DNA from: Streptomyces sp. DH24
GTDB taxonomy: Bacteria; Actinomycetota; Actinomycetes; Streptomycetales; Streptomycetaceae
Assembly (NCBI RefSeq): GCF_029813775.1
Contig: NZ_JARVKW010000056.1
Location: forward strand, 1-44,213
Reading direction: 5' to 3'
Length of the DNA stretch: 44,213 bases
Part shown: positions 23,286-31,984 of the stretch, piece after piece
How positions within the stretch are numbered: position 1 is the stretch's first letter
How the letters are laid out: each line of letters starts with the position of its first letter
The notes under the pieces: model-generated
Databases searched by the model: none
Told to the model about the DNA's origin: nothing
Seen by the model: the letters and a program-made list of their open reading frames with translations, nothing else
Made by a program: the position numbers and the translations under genes

Positions 23286-24338
23286 TCAGCTGATGACGGG
23301 GGGTACCGGGTAGCAGCCGGGGTGTGCCGTTCTGGCGGGGTCCAGGGCGTTGAGGACGAGCTGGTGGACGATGGGGTCGTAGGAACTGCCGATGTGGTCG
23401 GTCAGGTCCAGGCGGCAGACGTTCTGCAGCAGGATGTTTCTCACCTTCGCCCCTGGTCCCGCGGTGAGGTACTGGTTGGTGTACGGGGTGACGACCTCGT
23501 CGTAGCGGGTGACGATGGTGGTGTAGGTGACGCCGGGCATCGTGTCACCGCCCTGGTCGAGCCTCCTGTGGACGTCTGATCCGACGACCTGGTCCGGCAG
23601 CGCCTGGCCGCCGAGTTCTCCGACCCAGCCGAGCAGGCCGATGGTCTTGGCCAGGGTGGCCAGTCCCACCATGGTGGTGCCGTGGTTGGAGGGGGAGATG
23701 CCCACCAGATGGTGGACCTTGGCGGCTCCGCCGTTGAACTTCAGGTACCAGCGCGGCAGTACGCCGCCGCCCTGTGAGTGCCCCACCAGGTCGACCTTCT
23801 TCGCGCCGGTGGCTTTGAGGACCTGGTCGACGAAGCGTGCGACCTCGGCTGCGGAGTGGGGAATGTGGTTGCGGCCCTTGATGACCGCTCCGCGGGGCGC
23901 TCCCTGGTTGACCGCGAAGACGCAGTAGCCTTCGTTGCGGAGCTTGGGGGAGAGCTCGTTCCAGTTGTTGAAGGCGTTCTCGAACGTTCCGTGGATGAGC
24001 ACGACCGGACGCGGGTGGCGGGCGGTGGGCTTGCAGTCCCAGTCGTTGGCGCCGGGCGGGTCGGCGTCGGGCCGGCTGAGGGAGTTCAGGAACGCCTGGG
24101 GGAAGTTGTCGATGCCGGGCGGGACCGGTGTCGGTTCTCCTGCTGGTGCTGGTGCTGGTGCTGGTGCTGGTGCTGGTGCTGGTGCTGGTGCCGGTGCTGC
24201 GGCGGCCGGTGCCACGGCAGCGGTGGAGGCCGCGGCGAGAGCTACGAGGGTGGCGGCCACGGCGCCTGAGAGCCGGCGGGCCAGCCGTGTTCGGAGGTGG
24301 GTGCGGGCACGGGTGACCGCAAGAGGGCGGGTTCTCAT
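23286..24338 (-). CDS. secreted lipase/esterase with Pro-Ala linker
   Basis: A 350-residue exported triacylglycerol lipase-like alpha/beta hydrolase. A signal peptide ends near residue 47. Then comes a Pro-Ala linker (about residues 49-67) encoded by the GGTGCT repeat, then the catalytic domain with the oxyanion region VVLIHGTFENAFNNW. The nucleophile is Ser188 in GHSQGG, the likely acid is Asp280 (TRYDEVVTP), and the His is His315 (DLTDHIGS). Cysteines near both ends may form disulfides. The ATG is preceded by GAAGGGGA. It acts outside the cell on acyl esters; chain-length preference cannot be read. It is followed on the same strand by the micro-ORF and the CAP gene, though a possible terminator intervenes. 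Confidence 0.93.
   Translation of the reverse strand: MRTRPLAVTRARTHLRTRLARRLSGAVAATLVALAAASTAAVAPAAAAPAPAPAPAPAPAPAPAPAGEPTPVPPGIDNFPQAFLNSLSRPDADPPGANDWDCKPTARHPRPVVLIHGTFENAFNNWNELSPKLRNEGYCVFAVNQGAPRGAVIKGRNHIPHSAAEVARFVDQVLKATGAKKVDLVGHSQGGGVLPRWYLKFNGGAAKVHHLVGISPSNHGTTMVGLATLAKTIGLLGWVGELGGQALPDQVVGSDVHRRLDQGGDTMPGVTYTTIVTRYDEVVTPYTNQYLTAGPGAKVRNILLQNVCRLDLTDHIGSSYDPIVHQLVLNALDPARTAHPGCYPVPPVIS
24145..24198. repeat. GGTGCT hexanucleotide tandem repeat
   Basis: Nine 6-base units: seven perfect GGTGCT, one GGTGCC, one GGTGCT. On the coding (minus) strand each unit encodes Pro-Ala, and changes in copy number keep the frame, so only the linker length of the lipase would vary. Confidence 0.9.
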
Positions 24339-24856
24339 GAAAGGTCCCCTTCGGGGTGGTCACGGGCCGACGACCGGCGCACGCCCCCTCACGGTGCGTA
24401 ACAGGCGGAGCCCGGCAGTGAGTTGGTCACCCGGGACGGTGCCCTGCCCGCCTGCTCCTTATCCGGAGGGTCATCCGTGTTGGTTACGTGTTGTGATGAT
24501 GTGAGCGGGGGCAGGGGGCGTTGGGTCCCGTCCCGCCCCGAAGGGCGGCGCCCAGGGCGTCGGCGGGGTACGGCCGCACTCTCGGTCGCGCCCGGCTCGC
24601 GGGCAGGCGCCGGGGCGGCGGCAGCGCTCCGGTGCGGGCAAATGCGCTGTTTCGCAAGGGAGTTGGCGGGCAGGGGCCACCCGTTCGAGGGACCCGACCG
24701 CGCATTCACTAAAAGTAGTATTGCGTTTACGGTTGGTTACTCCGCACGGTGGGTGCACCGCGATCGGCGTCAGCGGCACAGCGGAGTCTCTGGTCCCCCT
24801 CCCCGCAGCTCCCTCAGCGTGTCCGCCGGCCGATCACTCCCGAAAGGAGCAACACC
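24339..24856. other. divergent promoter region
   Basis: No gene is seen. This 518-base gap separates the leftward lipase from the rightward secreted-protein gene and must hold both promoters. Two stretches of lower GC (around 24478-24500 and 24705-24735, the latter with CACTAAAAGTAGTATTGCG) are the likeliest core promoter regions. No convincing -35/-10 pair could be fixed. Confidence 0.35.
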
Positions 24857-25426
24857 GTGCAGTCACTCAGCTTCTCCCGCACCGCCCGCAGGGCAACGAT
24901 GGGCCTGGCCGCCGCCGGCCTTGCCGCCGGACTCGGCCTCAGTGGTGCGCCGGGTGCGCAGGCCGCACCCAATGTCGCCGTCTCGTGCAGCACCGCGGGG
25001 CAGCTCAACTTCCAGCCGGGTGTGCAGATCATCCCTCTCCCGCAGCAGGCCACGCTGAACGGCGAGGGATCATGCACCGACAACAGCGGTGTGGGTATCC
25101 GCAGCGCGAAGCTGTCCGCGTCCTTCTACAACTTCCTGTTCAGCTGCGTCGCCACCCCATCCAGTGGCGGCAGCGGCTCCGGCACCATCGAGTGGACCCT
25201 CGATGACGGTAGCAAGACCACCAGCAAGGTGGACATGAAGTGGGACCACACCGTCCTCAACACCGGGCACATCAGCGGTCACATCCGCCAGGGCATGTTC
25301 GCCGGCGAGGGCTTCAACGCCGACCTGCAGGTCAGCCTCTTCCAGGGGATCGGTGAGTGCACGGTCGGCGCCCCCATGGGCGGCGTGAAGAACGCGGGAG
25401 CCAGCGGCACGTTCGCCATCGGCTGA
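24857..25426 (+). CDS. secreted protein of unknown function
   Basis: A 189-residue exported protein. The signal peptide has a basic start and the hydrophobic run GLAAAGLAAGLGLSGAPGAQA, with cleavage after AQA near residue 36. The mature part is Gly/Ser/Thr-rich and beta-like (IEWTLDDGSKTTSKVDMKW, QGMFAGEGFNADLQVSLFQGIGECTVG), with about four cysteines that can make disulfides. The start is GTG 24857 with AAAGGAG seven bases upstream. Related secreted proteins of unknown role are frequent in Streptomyces. A strong terminator follows the stop, so it is a single-gene unit. Confidence 0.85.
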   Translation: MQSLSFSRTARRATMGLAAAGLAAGLGLSGAPGAQAAPNVAVSCSTAGQLNFQPGVQIIPLPQQATLNGEGSCTDNSGVGIRSAKLSASFYNFLFSCVATPSSGGSGSGTIEWTLDDGSKTTSKVDMKWDHTVLNTGHISGHIRQGMFAGEGFNADLQVSLFQGIGECTVGAPMGGVKNAGASGTFAIG

Positions 25427-25460
25427 CGCCAGTGACGCCGCCCCGCTGACGGCATGGACC

Positions 25461-25503
25461 GGGCGGGCGTCGTGACCATCGGAACTGGCCACGACGCCCG
25501 CCC
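25461..25503 (+). terminator. terminator of the secreted-protein gene
   Basis: A perfect 14-bp stem (25461-25474 with 25490-25503, arm GGGCGGGCGTCGTG) closes a 15-base loop 35 bases after the stop. The 240 bases from here to the next start hold no gene. Confidence 0.85.
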
Positions 25504-25744
25504 TCACCATCCCACCCCCACCCTCCAGCCGCCAAGAGGGCACAAAGACCTCTGCCGCGGCAAGAGCCCGCCCGGCAAGCGCGCCGCCCCTGTCACGCAC
25601 TTCGGCCTGCCCTTCGGGCAGCCCTCGACTGCCCCACGGCGGGCACGGGCGGCCGCACCCACCACTTCGAGGCGCAGGCGCCCGCAGAACCGGACCTGCC
25701 GTCCGGCTGCACCGCCATCCCTTTCGAACACAGGAGCAGACTCC

Positions 25745-26299
25745 ATGTCCCAAGCAACCGCTCTCCGCCTCTTCGGCACCGTCATGCTCGGTACTCTGGC
25801 CGCCATGGCTCCCACGGCAGCCGTCGCCGCCCCGGCCGTTCCCGTCCCCGAAGCAGCCGTCTTCATCGACCACGTGCAGACCGGCGAGCACATCACCCCC
25901 AACGGCTTCGCCCAGGGACCGACGACGTACGTGGACATCTGGGAAGACCACAACGGTGTCATCCACGACACCGAAAAGTGGACCTACGAGGCCGTGAGCG
26001 GCAGCAGCACCACGTTCCTCGTCAAAAACGCCGGCGGCAACAACGTCTGTCTGCAGCCGGCCAGCGTGGAGAACCGCAAGGTCATCTCCACCAAGACCTG
26101 TTCAGCCTCCAACAAGCAGCAATGGTGGCACCTGTACAACACCGACACAGGAGTCCAGCGCGGCTTCACCCTGCGCCCCTACAACGACACCTCTCTCGCC
26201 ATCACCCCCGCCGGCGTCCCCAGCGCCAACGACCAGTACCTCGTCCTCTCACCCGTCGGCGACTACCTCAACCAGGTATTCCGCAACCGCCTCGCCTGA
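25745..26299 (+). CDS. secreted protein with ricin-like/RICIN-type sequence
   Basis: A 184-residue exported protein with a signal peptide ending VAA near residue 29. The mature part has an N-terminal stretch (FIDHVQTGEHITPNGFAQGP) and then NNVCLQPAS, STKTCSASNKQQWWHLYN and LRPYNDTSLAIT. That C-x-x-x-x pattern followed by C...N-x-QQW is reminiscent of a single ricin-B-type trefoil repeat, so carbohydrate binding is possible; this is an inference from short motifs. The ATG has AGGAG eight bases upstream. A perfect hairpin follows 12 bases after the stop. Its neighbours are also exported proteins. Confidence 0.82.
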   Translation: MSQATALRLFGTVMLGTLAAMAPTAAVAAPAVPVPEAAVFIDHVQTGEHITPNGFAQGPTTYVDIWEDHNGVIHDTEKWTYEAVSGSSTTFLVKNAGGNNVCLQPASVENRKVISTKTCSASNKQQWWHLYNTDTGVQRGFTLRPYNDTSLAITPAGVPSANDQYLVLSPVGDYLNQVFRNRLA

Positions 26300-26310
26300 C
26301 CACGAGCTGA

Positions 26311-26341
26311 GCGGTGGGCCGCAGCCGCTGCGGCCCACCGC
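26311..26341. terminator. terminator after the ricin-like gene
   Basis: A perfect 14-bp stem (26311-26324 with 26328-26341, arm GCGGTGGGCCGCAG) with a 3-base loop, 12 bases after the stop codon at 26299. It can act in both directions. Confidence 0.9.
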
Positions 26342-26700
26342 ACCACACCCGGAACCAGGCACCGAGGACGACGAGGACACCTCTCCGTGGTCGACCGGCC
26401 TCTGATCAATGAGGCCAGCGGCCCGCTCCTCTGCTTCACCTCATCTACTTCGCCATGCACTGGAGCATGGCAGAGGAAGCACCAGCCTTTGCGGCAGATC
26501 TGGCGGACTCGATGAGCCTGATCTGCTTCGACGTACAACTGGACCGGCTCAGGCCCAACTCGCCGGACACGAGGAGCCGTTCGACCGGATCCGCCGCGGA
26601 CAGTCCAACAACCGGCGTGACAATAGAAACGACGTCATGAACAGTGCTGCGGTACGTGCTCGCATGCACGCACCGCAACACCGTCGTTCGGGGAACGACG
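26342..26700. other. intergenic region, no gene recognised
   Basis: About 360 bases between two convergent secreted-protein genes. Short open frames exist on both strands (for example 26455-26640 plus), but none has a ribosome site or a recognisable domain. The lower GC near 26600-26640 marks it as probably non-coding or decayed. Confidence 0.4.
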
Positions 26701-27075
26701 TCAGCAGCCGAAGTCCCACTCATGCGAGGCGCCCCAGTCGTTGGCGCTGCTGCTGTAGGCGACCTTCTGGTTGGGGGCGAGGCAGATGGTGTGGTTACCG
26801 CCCTGGAAGTACTGCGGGTAGACCCTCACGTAGCTGGGAATCCCCGGGCCGGTGATACCGGCGTTGATCCAGGACGAGTCCTTGGCGAAAACGTCCGACT
26901 CCCACCAGCTGTCGTCGCCGGACCATGCCCTCTTGTAGCCGTTGTAGTAGGCGTCGGTCGTGACGCAGAAGTGCCCTGACGGGCAGCTGTCGTCCGCCGA
27001 GGCGGTGCTCGGCAGAGCAACGCCGGCGAACACCGCCAGGGCGGCAGCGGACAGGGCTATGACAGTCCTGCGCAT
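26701..27075 (-). CDS. peptidase inhibitor I36-like secreted protein
   Basis: A 124-residue exported protein; the signal peptide ends TASA near residue 27. The mature domain opens CPSGHFCVTTDAYYNGYKRAW, the crystallin-like start of the I36 (SMPI) inhibitor family, and ends HEWDFGC. Four cysteines can make two disulfides. Family members inhibit metalloproteases, but many are uncharacterised. The ATG has AAGGAGAAG seven bases upstream. It lies 36 bases after a lipoprotein gene on the same strand and is probably cotranscribed with it. A link to the snapalysin 24 kb away is only a thought. Confidence 0.88.
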   Translation of the reverse strand: MRRTVIALSAAALAVFAGVALPSTASADDSCPSGHFCVTTDAYYNGYKRAWSGDDSWWESDVFAKDSSWINAGITGPGIPSYVRVYPQYFQGGNHTICLAPNQKVAYSSSANDWGASHEWDFGC

Positions 27076-27111
27076 GGGTTCTTCTCCTTTTTTCCGTGGG
27101 AAACGAACGCG

Positions 27112-28059
27112 TCATTTGGTCTGTGTCGAATCCGACAGGATCCGCTCGGCACGGGGCAGCGCGGACTGCCTCATCCGTTGTCGTGTGTCGATCTCTTCCC
27201 GCCGTATGCGGCGCTGCTCGTGTGCGTAGTGCTTCTCCAGGCGCCGCGCCGCGCTCACCAGCCCGGTGCGGTCGACGCAACGCGCCTCCGTAACGGCGAG
27301 GTCGCGTTCGAGGGCGTCCCTGTCGGCGTCGCTGAGCCGCTTGGCACGGGCAACGAAACCTTCCCGCAGCGCACCGGGGCTGCCGGCCGGATGGCCCGCC
27401 CTGGTCATGCATGCGGACCAGGCACTCAGCGCTTTCCGGTATGCCGGGTCGGCGAGTATGCGCGGACCGCTCTCGGACGCAAGGTTGTTGACCATCGTGT
27501 CGGCCTTGAACCACGTGTCGAAGTCTCCGTAGAGCTCCTGCTGCGCCTGGGACATGCAGCCGTCGCGGTTGCCCATGATCCTGTGACCGCTGGACAGTTC
27601 CACCGTGACGATTCCGTCCCGGCCACTGCCCCCCAGGGCCTGCTGATACTGCTGCCGGCGCTGGGAAGGCAACGTGCTCACATACCGCACGTTCGGGTTC
27701 GCCGTGCGCAGGGCTTCGTGGTCCCGGGCGTTGTTGTCACCGAACCCGTGCGTGCGCGCCCACGCGATGTCGTCGATGCCGTACGGGAAGCGGCGCTGTT
27801 CGGCGCTCGGCCGCGGGGACGGGGAGGCGGCGCTCCGCGTCCGCTCGGGCGCGGTGGCGTACCAGAAACCGTGGCCACGCATGCAATCGGCGATCAGTTG
27901 CTCCTGCGCCCGCCGCAAAAGTGCTGTGTCGCTCCGGTCCGACGCGGTGGTCTCCCGCTGCGCGCCCTCGCCTTCGCCCATGCTCCCGCACCCGGCAACC
28001 ACGAGGGGCAGCGCAAGTGCCGCCAGTCCGGCTGCGATCCGCCTGCCCAGCGGAATCAT
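27112..28059 (-). CDS. lipoprotein of unknown function
   Basis: A 315-residue lipoprotein. The lipobox is VAGC, so Cys24 is the lipidated residue and the protein is predicted to sit on the outer face of the membrane. After a flexible Gly/Glu/Ser linker comes a largely helical domain with an early CMRGHGFWY motif, GCMSQAQQELYGDFDTWF, and a second CMTRAGHPAG. Paired Cys in such CMxxxG motifs are typical of a Streptomyces lipoprotein family of unknown role. The C-terminal 50 residues are very charged and probably a coiled coil (RRLEKHYAHEQRRIRREEIDTR). ATG 28059 is preferred to the TTG at 28068 because GAAGGGG lies ten bases before it. Confidence 0.82.
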   Translation of the reverse strand: MIPLGRRIAAGLAALALPLVVAGCGSMGEGEGAQRETTASDRSDTALLRRAQEQLIADCMRGHGFWYATAPERTRSAASPSPRPSAEQRRFPYGIDDIAWARTHGFGDNNARDHEALRTANPNVRYVSTLPSQRRQQYQQALGGSGRDGIVTVELSSGHRIMGNRDGCMSQAQQELYGDFDTWFKADTMVNNLASESGPRILADPAYRKALSAWSACMTRAGHPAGSPGALREGFVARAKRLSDADRDALERDLAVTEARCVDRTGLVSAARRLEKHYAHEQRRIRREEIDTRQRMRQSALPRAERILSDSTQTK

Positions 28060-28299
28060 GTCCTCCAACCCCTTCCCGGCGGTGTCCTTCCGGCCCGGCC
28101 ATCCCGGACCGTGTGCGCGGACGCCGAACGGCCGGCCCGCCGCCCTTCGTGCGATCGCTACGCTCAGCTGCGCCGCGCTCGGTCCTGATCACCGTAGGAC
28201 GGAACGCACGCAGGGGGTCCTGACGTATGTCAGGGTCGGGTCGGGCCGACCGCTCGGCTCCTGGTGACCGGGCATCACCGATGTCCGCGTGTGTGCGCA

Positions 28300-28520
28300 G
28301 GTTGCGTATCTCCACCAGCAGTTCCTCGGCCGGTACGGCTCGTCCAACCGCTTGAAGCACAGCCCCACCAGCCCGGCCGCCGTCCACTCCAGCCACCCTC
28401 GCGCCACGGCCGGGTCGGTCGTCGACGGGCACAGCGTCAGAGGTGCCTCCAGACGGTGGTCCCAGAACAGCGACTGCAACGCCGCGCACCGCCGCTCGTA
28501 CGGCCAACCGGTCTGCTTCG
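28300..28520 (-). pseudogene. ATP-dependent DNA ligase remnant
   Basis: The minus strand encodes GWPYERRCAALQSLFWDH, then LTLCPSTTDPAVARGWLEWT, then AGLVGLCFKRLDEPYRP. This is the nucleotidyltransferase-core pattern of actinobacterial ATP-dependent DNA ligases around the region that precedes the conserved K-x-K motif. After WWRYAT the match ends. No start, no KxDG active site and no OB domain are present, so it is an internal fragment of a lost gene. Confidence 0.7.
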
Positions 28521-28599
28521 GGGAGATCCTCGCTGTGGGTGCCGCTGCTGAAGATTGGCCCTGCCGACGGCTAACCCAATGACGACGGGCCGGACAGGA

Positions 28600-28800
28600 T
28601 TACCCTGCCCGGCCCCGCATCTCGTCCGTAGCTGCTACGCCAACGCATGCCGATCGCGGACAGCTGCTCCGGGGAGAGGGCGTCGCGGCCCTGCTGCGCC
28701 GACTTCCGATCCAGGCGCCCAACTCCAGCTCCCCAGACTCTGTCCGGACGACCGCGGTGGCCGCGAGCACGGTGGTCTTTCGCCAGCTCGCCTCGCGCCC
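28600..28800 (-). pseudogene. helicase-associated-domain remnant, frameshifted
   Basis: Two minus-strand frames hold pieces of a helicase-associated (HA) repeat. One reads LAATAVVRTESGELELGAWIG; the other, after a shift near 28710, reads RKSAQQGRDALSPEQLSAIGMRW. In intact proteins these blocks are continuous (LG-W, then LSPEQ...LGM-W). There is no helicase core. With the ligase scrap beside it, this marks a decayed DNA-metabolism gene neighbourhood. Confidence 0.6.
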
Positions 28801-28860
28801 GTAGGTTCACCCTCATGGCCGCAAGCGTCGGCCGGCCACAAGACGAAGGGACGTCGACTG

Positions 28861-29406
28861 GTGACCCGCCTGCGATTGGTTCTCAGCCTTGGCTCGCTTG
28901 CCCGCATCCTGCTGTCCGTGGCGGGGGCTGCTGTGCTCTTGTCATGCTCGTCGAACGAGCCGGTCCCCAAGAGCACAGCCACGCCGACATCAGTTCCCTC
29001 CAGTGCCTCCGCCACTTCCACAGCGCCTGCTGCCTCGCCAACCCCGTCCATGCCCGTGGCGACGGACGGTAAGGACGTCCGGGCATGCGCGGACGGCACC
29101 TGCGAGATCCGAGTGAGCCCGTCGGCCAGGGTGCCGCTGCCGGCACGCCTTGGCCTCGGTCCGCTCCAGGTGACGGCGATTCAGGACGGGACAGTTGCCA
29201 TGTTCGCACCGCTGATTCAGTCGGAGTTCGCCAGTGATGGCGGATGTAGTGCTGCTATCACGGGGCCAGGGGCAGGCGACTCCGGATCCGTGGGCCTGAC
29301 CTGCAGCGTCGGCGAGAAGGCAGTTGTCAACAAGATGAGCCTGGAGGTGGTCGGAATTGACACTGCTGATCAGGCCGCCGTCCTTCGCATCCGGCCCGCA
29401 AAGTGA
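28861..29406 (+). CDS. putative lipoprotein
   Basis: A 181-residue protein from GTG 28861, with GAAGGGA about nine bases upstream. The N-terminus is basic then hydrophobic (LARILLSVAGAAVLLSC), giving lipobox LLSC with Cys29. A Ser/Thr/Pro/Ala linker follows (about residues 30-68), then a small beta-rich domain with KDVRACADGTCEIRVSPSARVPLPARLGLGPLQV and a second Cys pair (GGCSAAIT, GLTCSVG). The pattern CADGTCEIRV is typical of a Streptomyces extracellular domain of unknown role. It is isolated, and the flanking genes are broken. Confidence 0.82.
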   Translation: MTRLRLVLSLGSLARILLSVAGAAVLLSCSSNEPVPKSTATPTSVPSSASATSTAPAASPTPSMPVATDGKDVRACADGTCEIRVSPSARVPLPARLGLGPLQVTAIQDGTVAMFAPLIQSEFASDGGCSAAITGPGAGDSGSVGLTCSVGEKAVVNKMSLEVVGIDTADQAAVLRIRPAK

Positions 29407-29730
29407 CGGCGTGTCCACGGCTGGGCAGTCGACGGCGAGGCGACGCAGACCTGCGACGGGGCAGCAGAGCGTGCTGCTGCGGACCTGGAGGGACGCTAGT
29501 GCTGTGACCGCATAGGGTCGCCGGGTACGGAGTTGGAGCCGTTGGATGGGCGGTGATGTTCACTCCGACCGCCTGGGTGGGGTGATGTCCGAGCATGTGC
29601 GGGTGCGCACAGCACCCTGGGGTCGTGGACTGGGACCCCTGAACGGGAGGGTTCCCGCTGGCCCCGTGCGATGGTTCACTGACAGTCGAATTGCGGATGA
29701 CGCGCGCTGGGAGACGGGGGTCGTCACCGA
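29407..29730. other. intergenic region, no gene recognised
   Basis: Between the lipoprotein and the SecA-like gene lie 324 bases without a credible frame. A weak hairpin (GCAGCA...TGCTGC near 29461-29477) could end the first transcript. The last 60 bases before the SecA-like start have lower GC and may hold its promoter. Confidence 0.35.
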
Positions 29731-31005
29731 ATGACGGTATCCAAGCTGCTGACCGACTCGACCACAGAGACAAGGCTCGGCCCTGAACTTCTGGCCGAAC
29801 TCCGCGCCAACCTCTGGGCGGTGGACTGTCAGACGTGCGGTCGACGGTTTGGGCGGTGGGAGAGGCCGGCGCTGACCGTGCAGGTGGCAGCCGACACGGC
29901 TGACGCATCGCTGCATCACCGCGGCTGCCGCTCACCACGATGGCTCGAGTTACCGACCAGCGACGAATCCGAGTTCACCGCCTTCCCGCACGTCACGTGG
30001 CGGGCGGGGCTCATCCTGCTTCCGACGGGCAGCACGCTGGTGTTCCTGGTCAACCCGTATTACGAGCTCGCGATGCTGCGCAGGGACAACGGGCGCTGGC
30101 GCCTGGCTACGTTGGACCGGTTCGCTGCCTACGGCATGGGCACGGACCTGTTCGACGGGGTGACTGCGCAGCCGTCGCTGTCGGTCGTCGTTGACGGGGA
30201 CCGGATTTCGGCGCAGATTACCGACGAGGCGTCCATCGCCCACAGTTGGCACGTCTCACCGCTGTCCCCGGATATGCGGGAAGTGGTGGACGCAAAAGAA
30301 TGGCTCACTGTCGGGGTGACCACGTCGCTGGATCTGCGCAGGCGAATGTCGGACAACCCGCTGCCGAAACTGATCAACGCACAGCAGGTGCGGCTCGGCG
30401 CGGCGAGAATTACCTACACCGAGCAGGCGCAGTTGCTGAGCGACACGGATTTCGCCAGGAAGGTGCGGTTGGAGATGATCGCCCTGACTGCCGAAATGCT
30501 CAAGAGAAAGCTGGGGATCGAGGTCGGCGACGATCTACTGACGGCCACGCTGGCGTGCAGCACCGGGAACAGCGCCATGATCATGCGGCTGGAGGGCCGG
30601 GACAAGCTGGCGGCGGCGCTGCCGGTCGCCATGCTCTACGCGACCAAGTCACGGACGGCCTCCCGCCGGCCCGCACACGGCGGTGGCGTGCACATAATGA
30701 CAGCCTCCGAGACCGGAACATTCCCGTGGTTTGAGATGTTCACCGCAGTGGCTGAACTCACCGGCACCACTGTGGTCAGGCTGGCCACCGACCCGACCGT
30801 CGAGCAGCGCAGGACGGAGTATCTGGCCGACGTTGTGATCGGCACCCCCGAACAGTTTCGGGCTGCGTACGCGTTCTATCGCGATGACGACGGCGACTGG
30901 AGCCTGCACGAAACCCGCGGGCAGTTGGCCATGACCGTCGGTTTCGACGTCAGGCACCGAGCGGCAGAGCTGATCCACCGCTATCCCAGAGTCACCGTCA
31001 TCTAA
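29731..31005 (+). CDS. SecA-like protein with degenerate ATPase site and zinc-ribbon-like N-terminus
   Basis: A 424-residue protein with two parts. The first 70 residues contain CQTCGRR (Cys33, Cys36) and LHHRGC (His62/63, Cys66), a plausible zinc site. Residues about 235-400 resemble the first nucleotide-binding domain of SecA: LSDTDFARKVRLEMIALTAEMLKRKLGI, then MRLEGRDKLAAALPVAMLYA, then GGGVHIMTASETG, then RRTEYLADVVIGTPEQFRAAY. In SecA these are the helix before Walker A, MRTGEGKT, GVHVVTVNDYLA, and YACDITYVTNSEFGFDYL. The Walker A is lost: MRLEGRDKL at 285. DEAD-type motor parts beyond NBD1 are absent. Start ATG 29731 lacks a strong ribosome site. The protein is probably a SecA-derived non-ATPase; its role is unknown. 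Confidence 0.62.
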   Translation: MTVSKLLTDSTTETRLGPELLAELRANLWAVDCQTCGRRFGRWERPALTVQVAADTADASLHHRGCRSPRWLELPTSDESEFTAFPHVTWRAGLILLPTGSTLVFLVNPYYELAMLRRDNGRWRLATLDRFAAYGMGTDLFDGVTAQPSLSVVVDGDRISAQITDEASIAHSWHVSPLSPDMREVVDAKEWLTVGVTTSLDLRRRMSDNPLPKLINAQQVRLGAARITYTEQAQLLSDTDFARKVRLEMIALTAEMLKRKLGIEVGDDLLTATLACSTGNSAMIMRLEGRDKLAAALPVAMLYATKSRTASRRPAHGGGVHIMTASETGTFPWFEMFTAVAELTGTTVVRLATDPTVEQRRTEYLADVVIGTPEQFRAAYAFYRDDDGDWSLHETRGQLAMTVGFDVRHRAAELIHRYPRVTVI

Positions 31006-31438
31006 GTGCTTCGACCGCTGGGGCTCACCGGGTTGGGCGATCAAGGCCATGAAGACGAGGGCGCGGCGTTCCCATCGATTGCCTCGCCCGCCGCACGGCC
31101 GACGATCCACTCCGCCTGGCCCGGGCCCCCGCCGCTTGCCCAGAGCCGTCACCGCCAGGCTGGTTGCTGGACGCCGGCACGGCGGGCGGTAGAGACAGTG
31201 CTCCTTCAGTAGGGAACGGGTCAGGCCGGCAAGAACGCCGAGCACACCTCCCAGCCTCACCGAACGCGGGCCGCGCTGCCATGGTGGCTGCGCCGGAGGA
31301 GCAGCCTCGCCGGTGTGCGGCTTCCTGGTGACGTACGGGAGGCCGGCCACGAAGGCCTCGGCTTGGCCCAGCATGTCCGGTCCGGGGTGCTCCTTCCGGC
31401 CTTGATCCGTCCGGGCCCACTGTCCCGAACTGAATTAG
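31006..31438. other. decayed intergenic region
   Basis: No gene can be supported in these 433 bases. A minus-strand stretch near 31020-31070 reads ERRALVFMALIAQP, which hints at a transposase tail, and another near 31260-31400 reads HPGPDMLGQAEAFVAGLP, which I do not recognise. Both are too short to name. Confidence 0.3.
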
Positions 31439-31565
31439 CTCACCCGCCATGTCCGCTCCTTCGCGACAATGCTCACCGAGCGCCAGGGCGAGCGGCTGCC
31501 GGACTGGCTCGACGCCGTCCGGCGGGACGACCTGCCCAGCCTCCGCACCCTCGCCGCAGGCATCG
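31439..31565 (+). pseudogene. ISL3-family transposase fragment
   Basis: The plus strand reads LTRHVRSFATMLTERQGERLPDWLDAV in pieces and then DDLPSLRTLAAGI, the C-terminal region of ISL3-family transposases just before their last helices. A stop lies directly upstream, and the match ends exactly where the IS110 remnant begins on the other strand. Confidence 0.65.
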
Positions 31566-31574
31566 GAGGCCGAC

Positions 31575-31966
31575 TGGGGTTCGTAAACGGTTCCGTCGCG
31601 GAGCATGGCAAAGAGGACGTCGGCTCGGCGCCTGGCGAGGCAGTGCAGGGCTTGGGTGTGTTGCTTGCCTTGGGCGATCTTCTTTTCCCGGCATGGACGT
31701 CAGGACCTTCGAGAGAGGGTGGGCCTTCAGTAGTTCCTCGATCCGCCGGCCAGTAGTTTCCGCTGGTCAGGCACGGCAGCGAGCGAGGTGGCCACTCGCG
31801 GCGATCATCGCGGCCGCTTGGCGAGCAGCTCTCGGAGCGCGGGATCGGTGGTGGCCAGCCGCTTGTCGTACGCCTTCTTCCCGGCCGGGGTGACGGCGGT
31901 GGCGTGGTGTTCGCCCTTGCTGACGTCCAGGCCGAGGAAGACGTCGATGTCGCCGGTGTCGATCAC
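31575..31966 (-). pseudogene. IS110-family transposase remnant with internal deletions
   Basis: From a GTG at 31966 the minus strand reads VIDTGDIDVFLGLDVSKGEH, then TAVTPAGKKAYDKRLATTDP: the DEDD-type N-terminus of an IS110-family transposase. The protein then stops, and further down come KLLAGRIEELL (with a one-base shift), LSKVLTSMPG, and finally QHTQALHCLARRRADVLFAM with the end LRDGTVYEP. Some 250 central residues are missing. It is dead, and it sits between ISL3 and IS5 pieces. Confidence 0.75.
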
Positions 31967-31984
31967 GTGCAGGCCCCTACGCTC

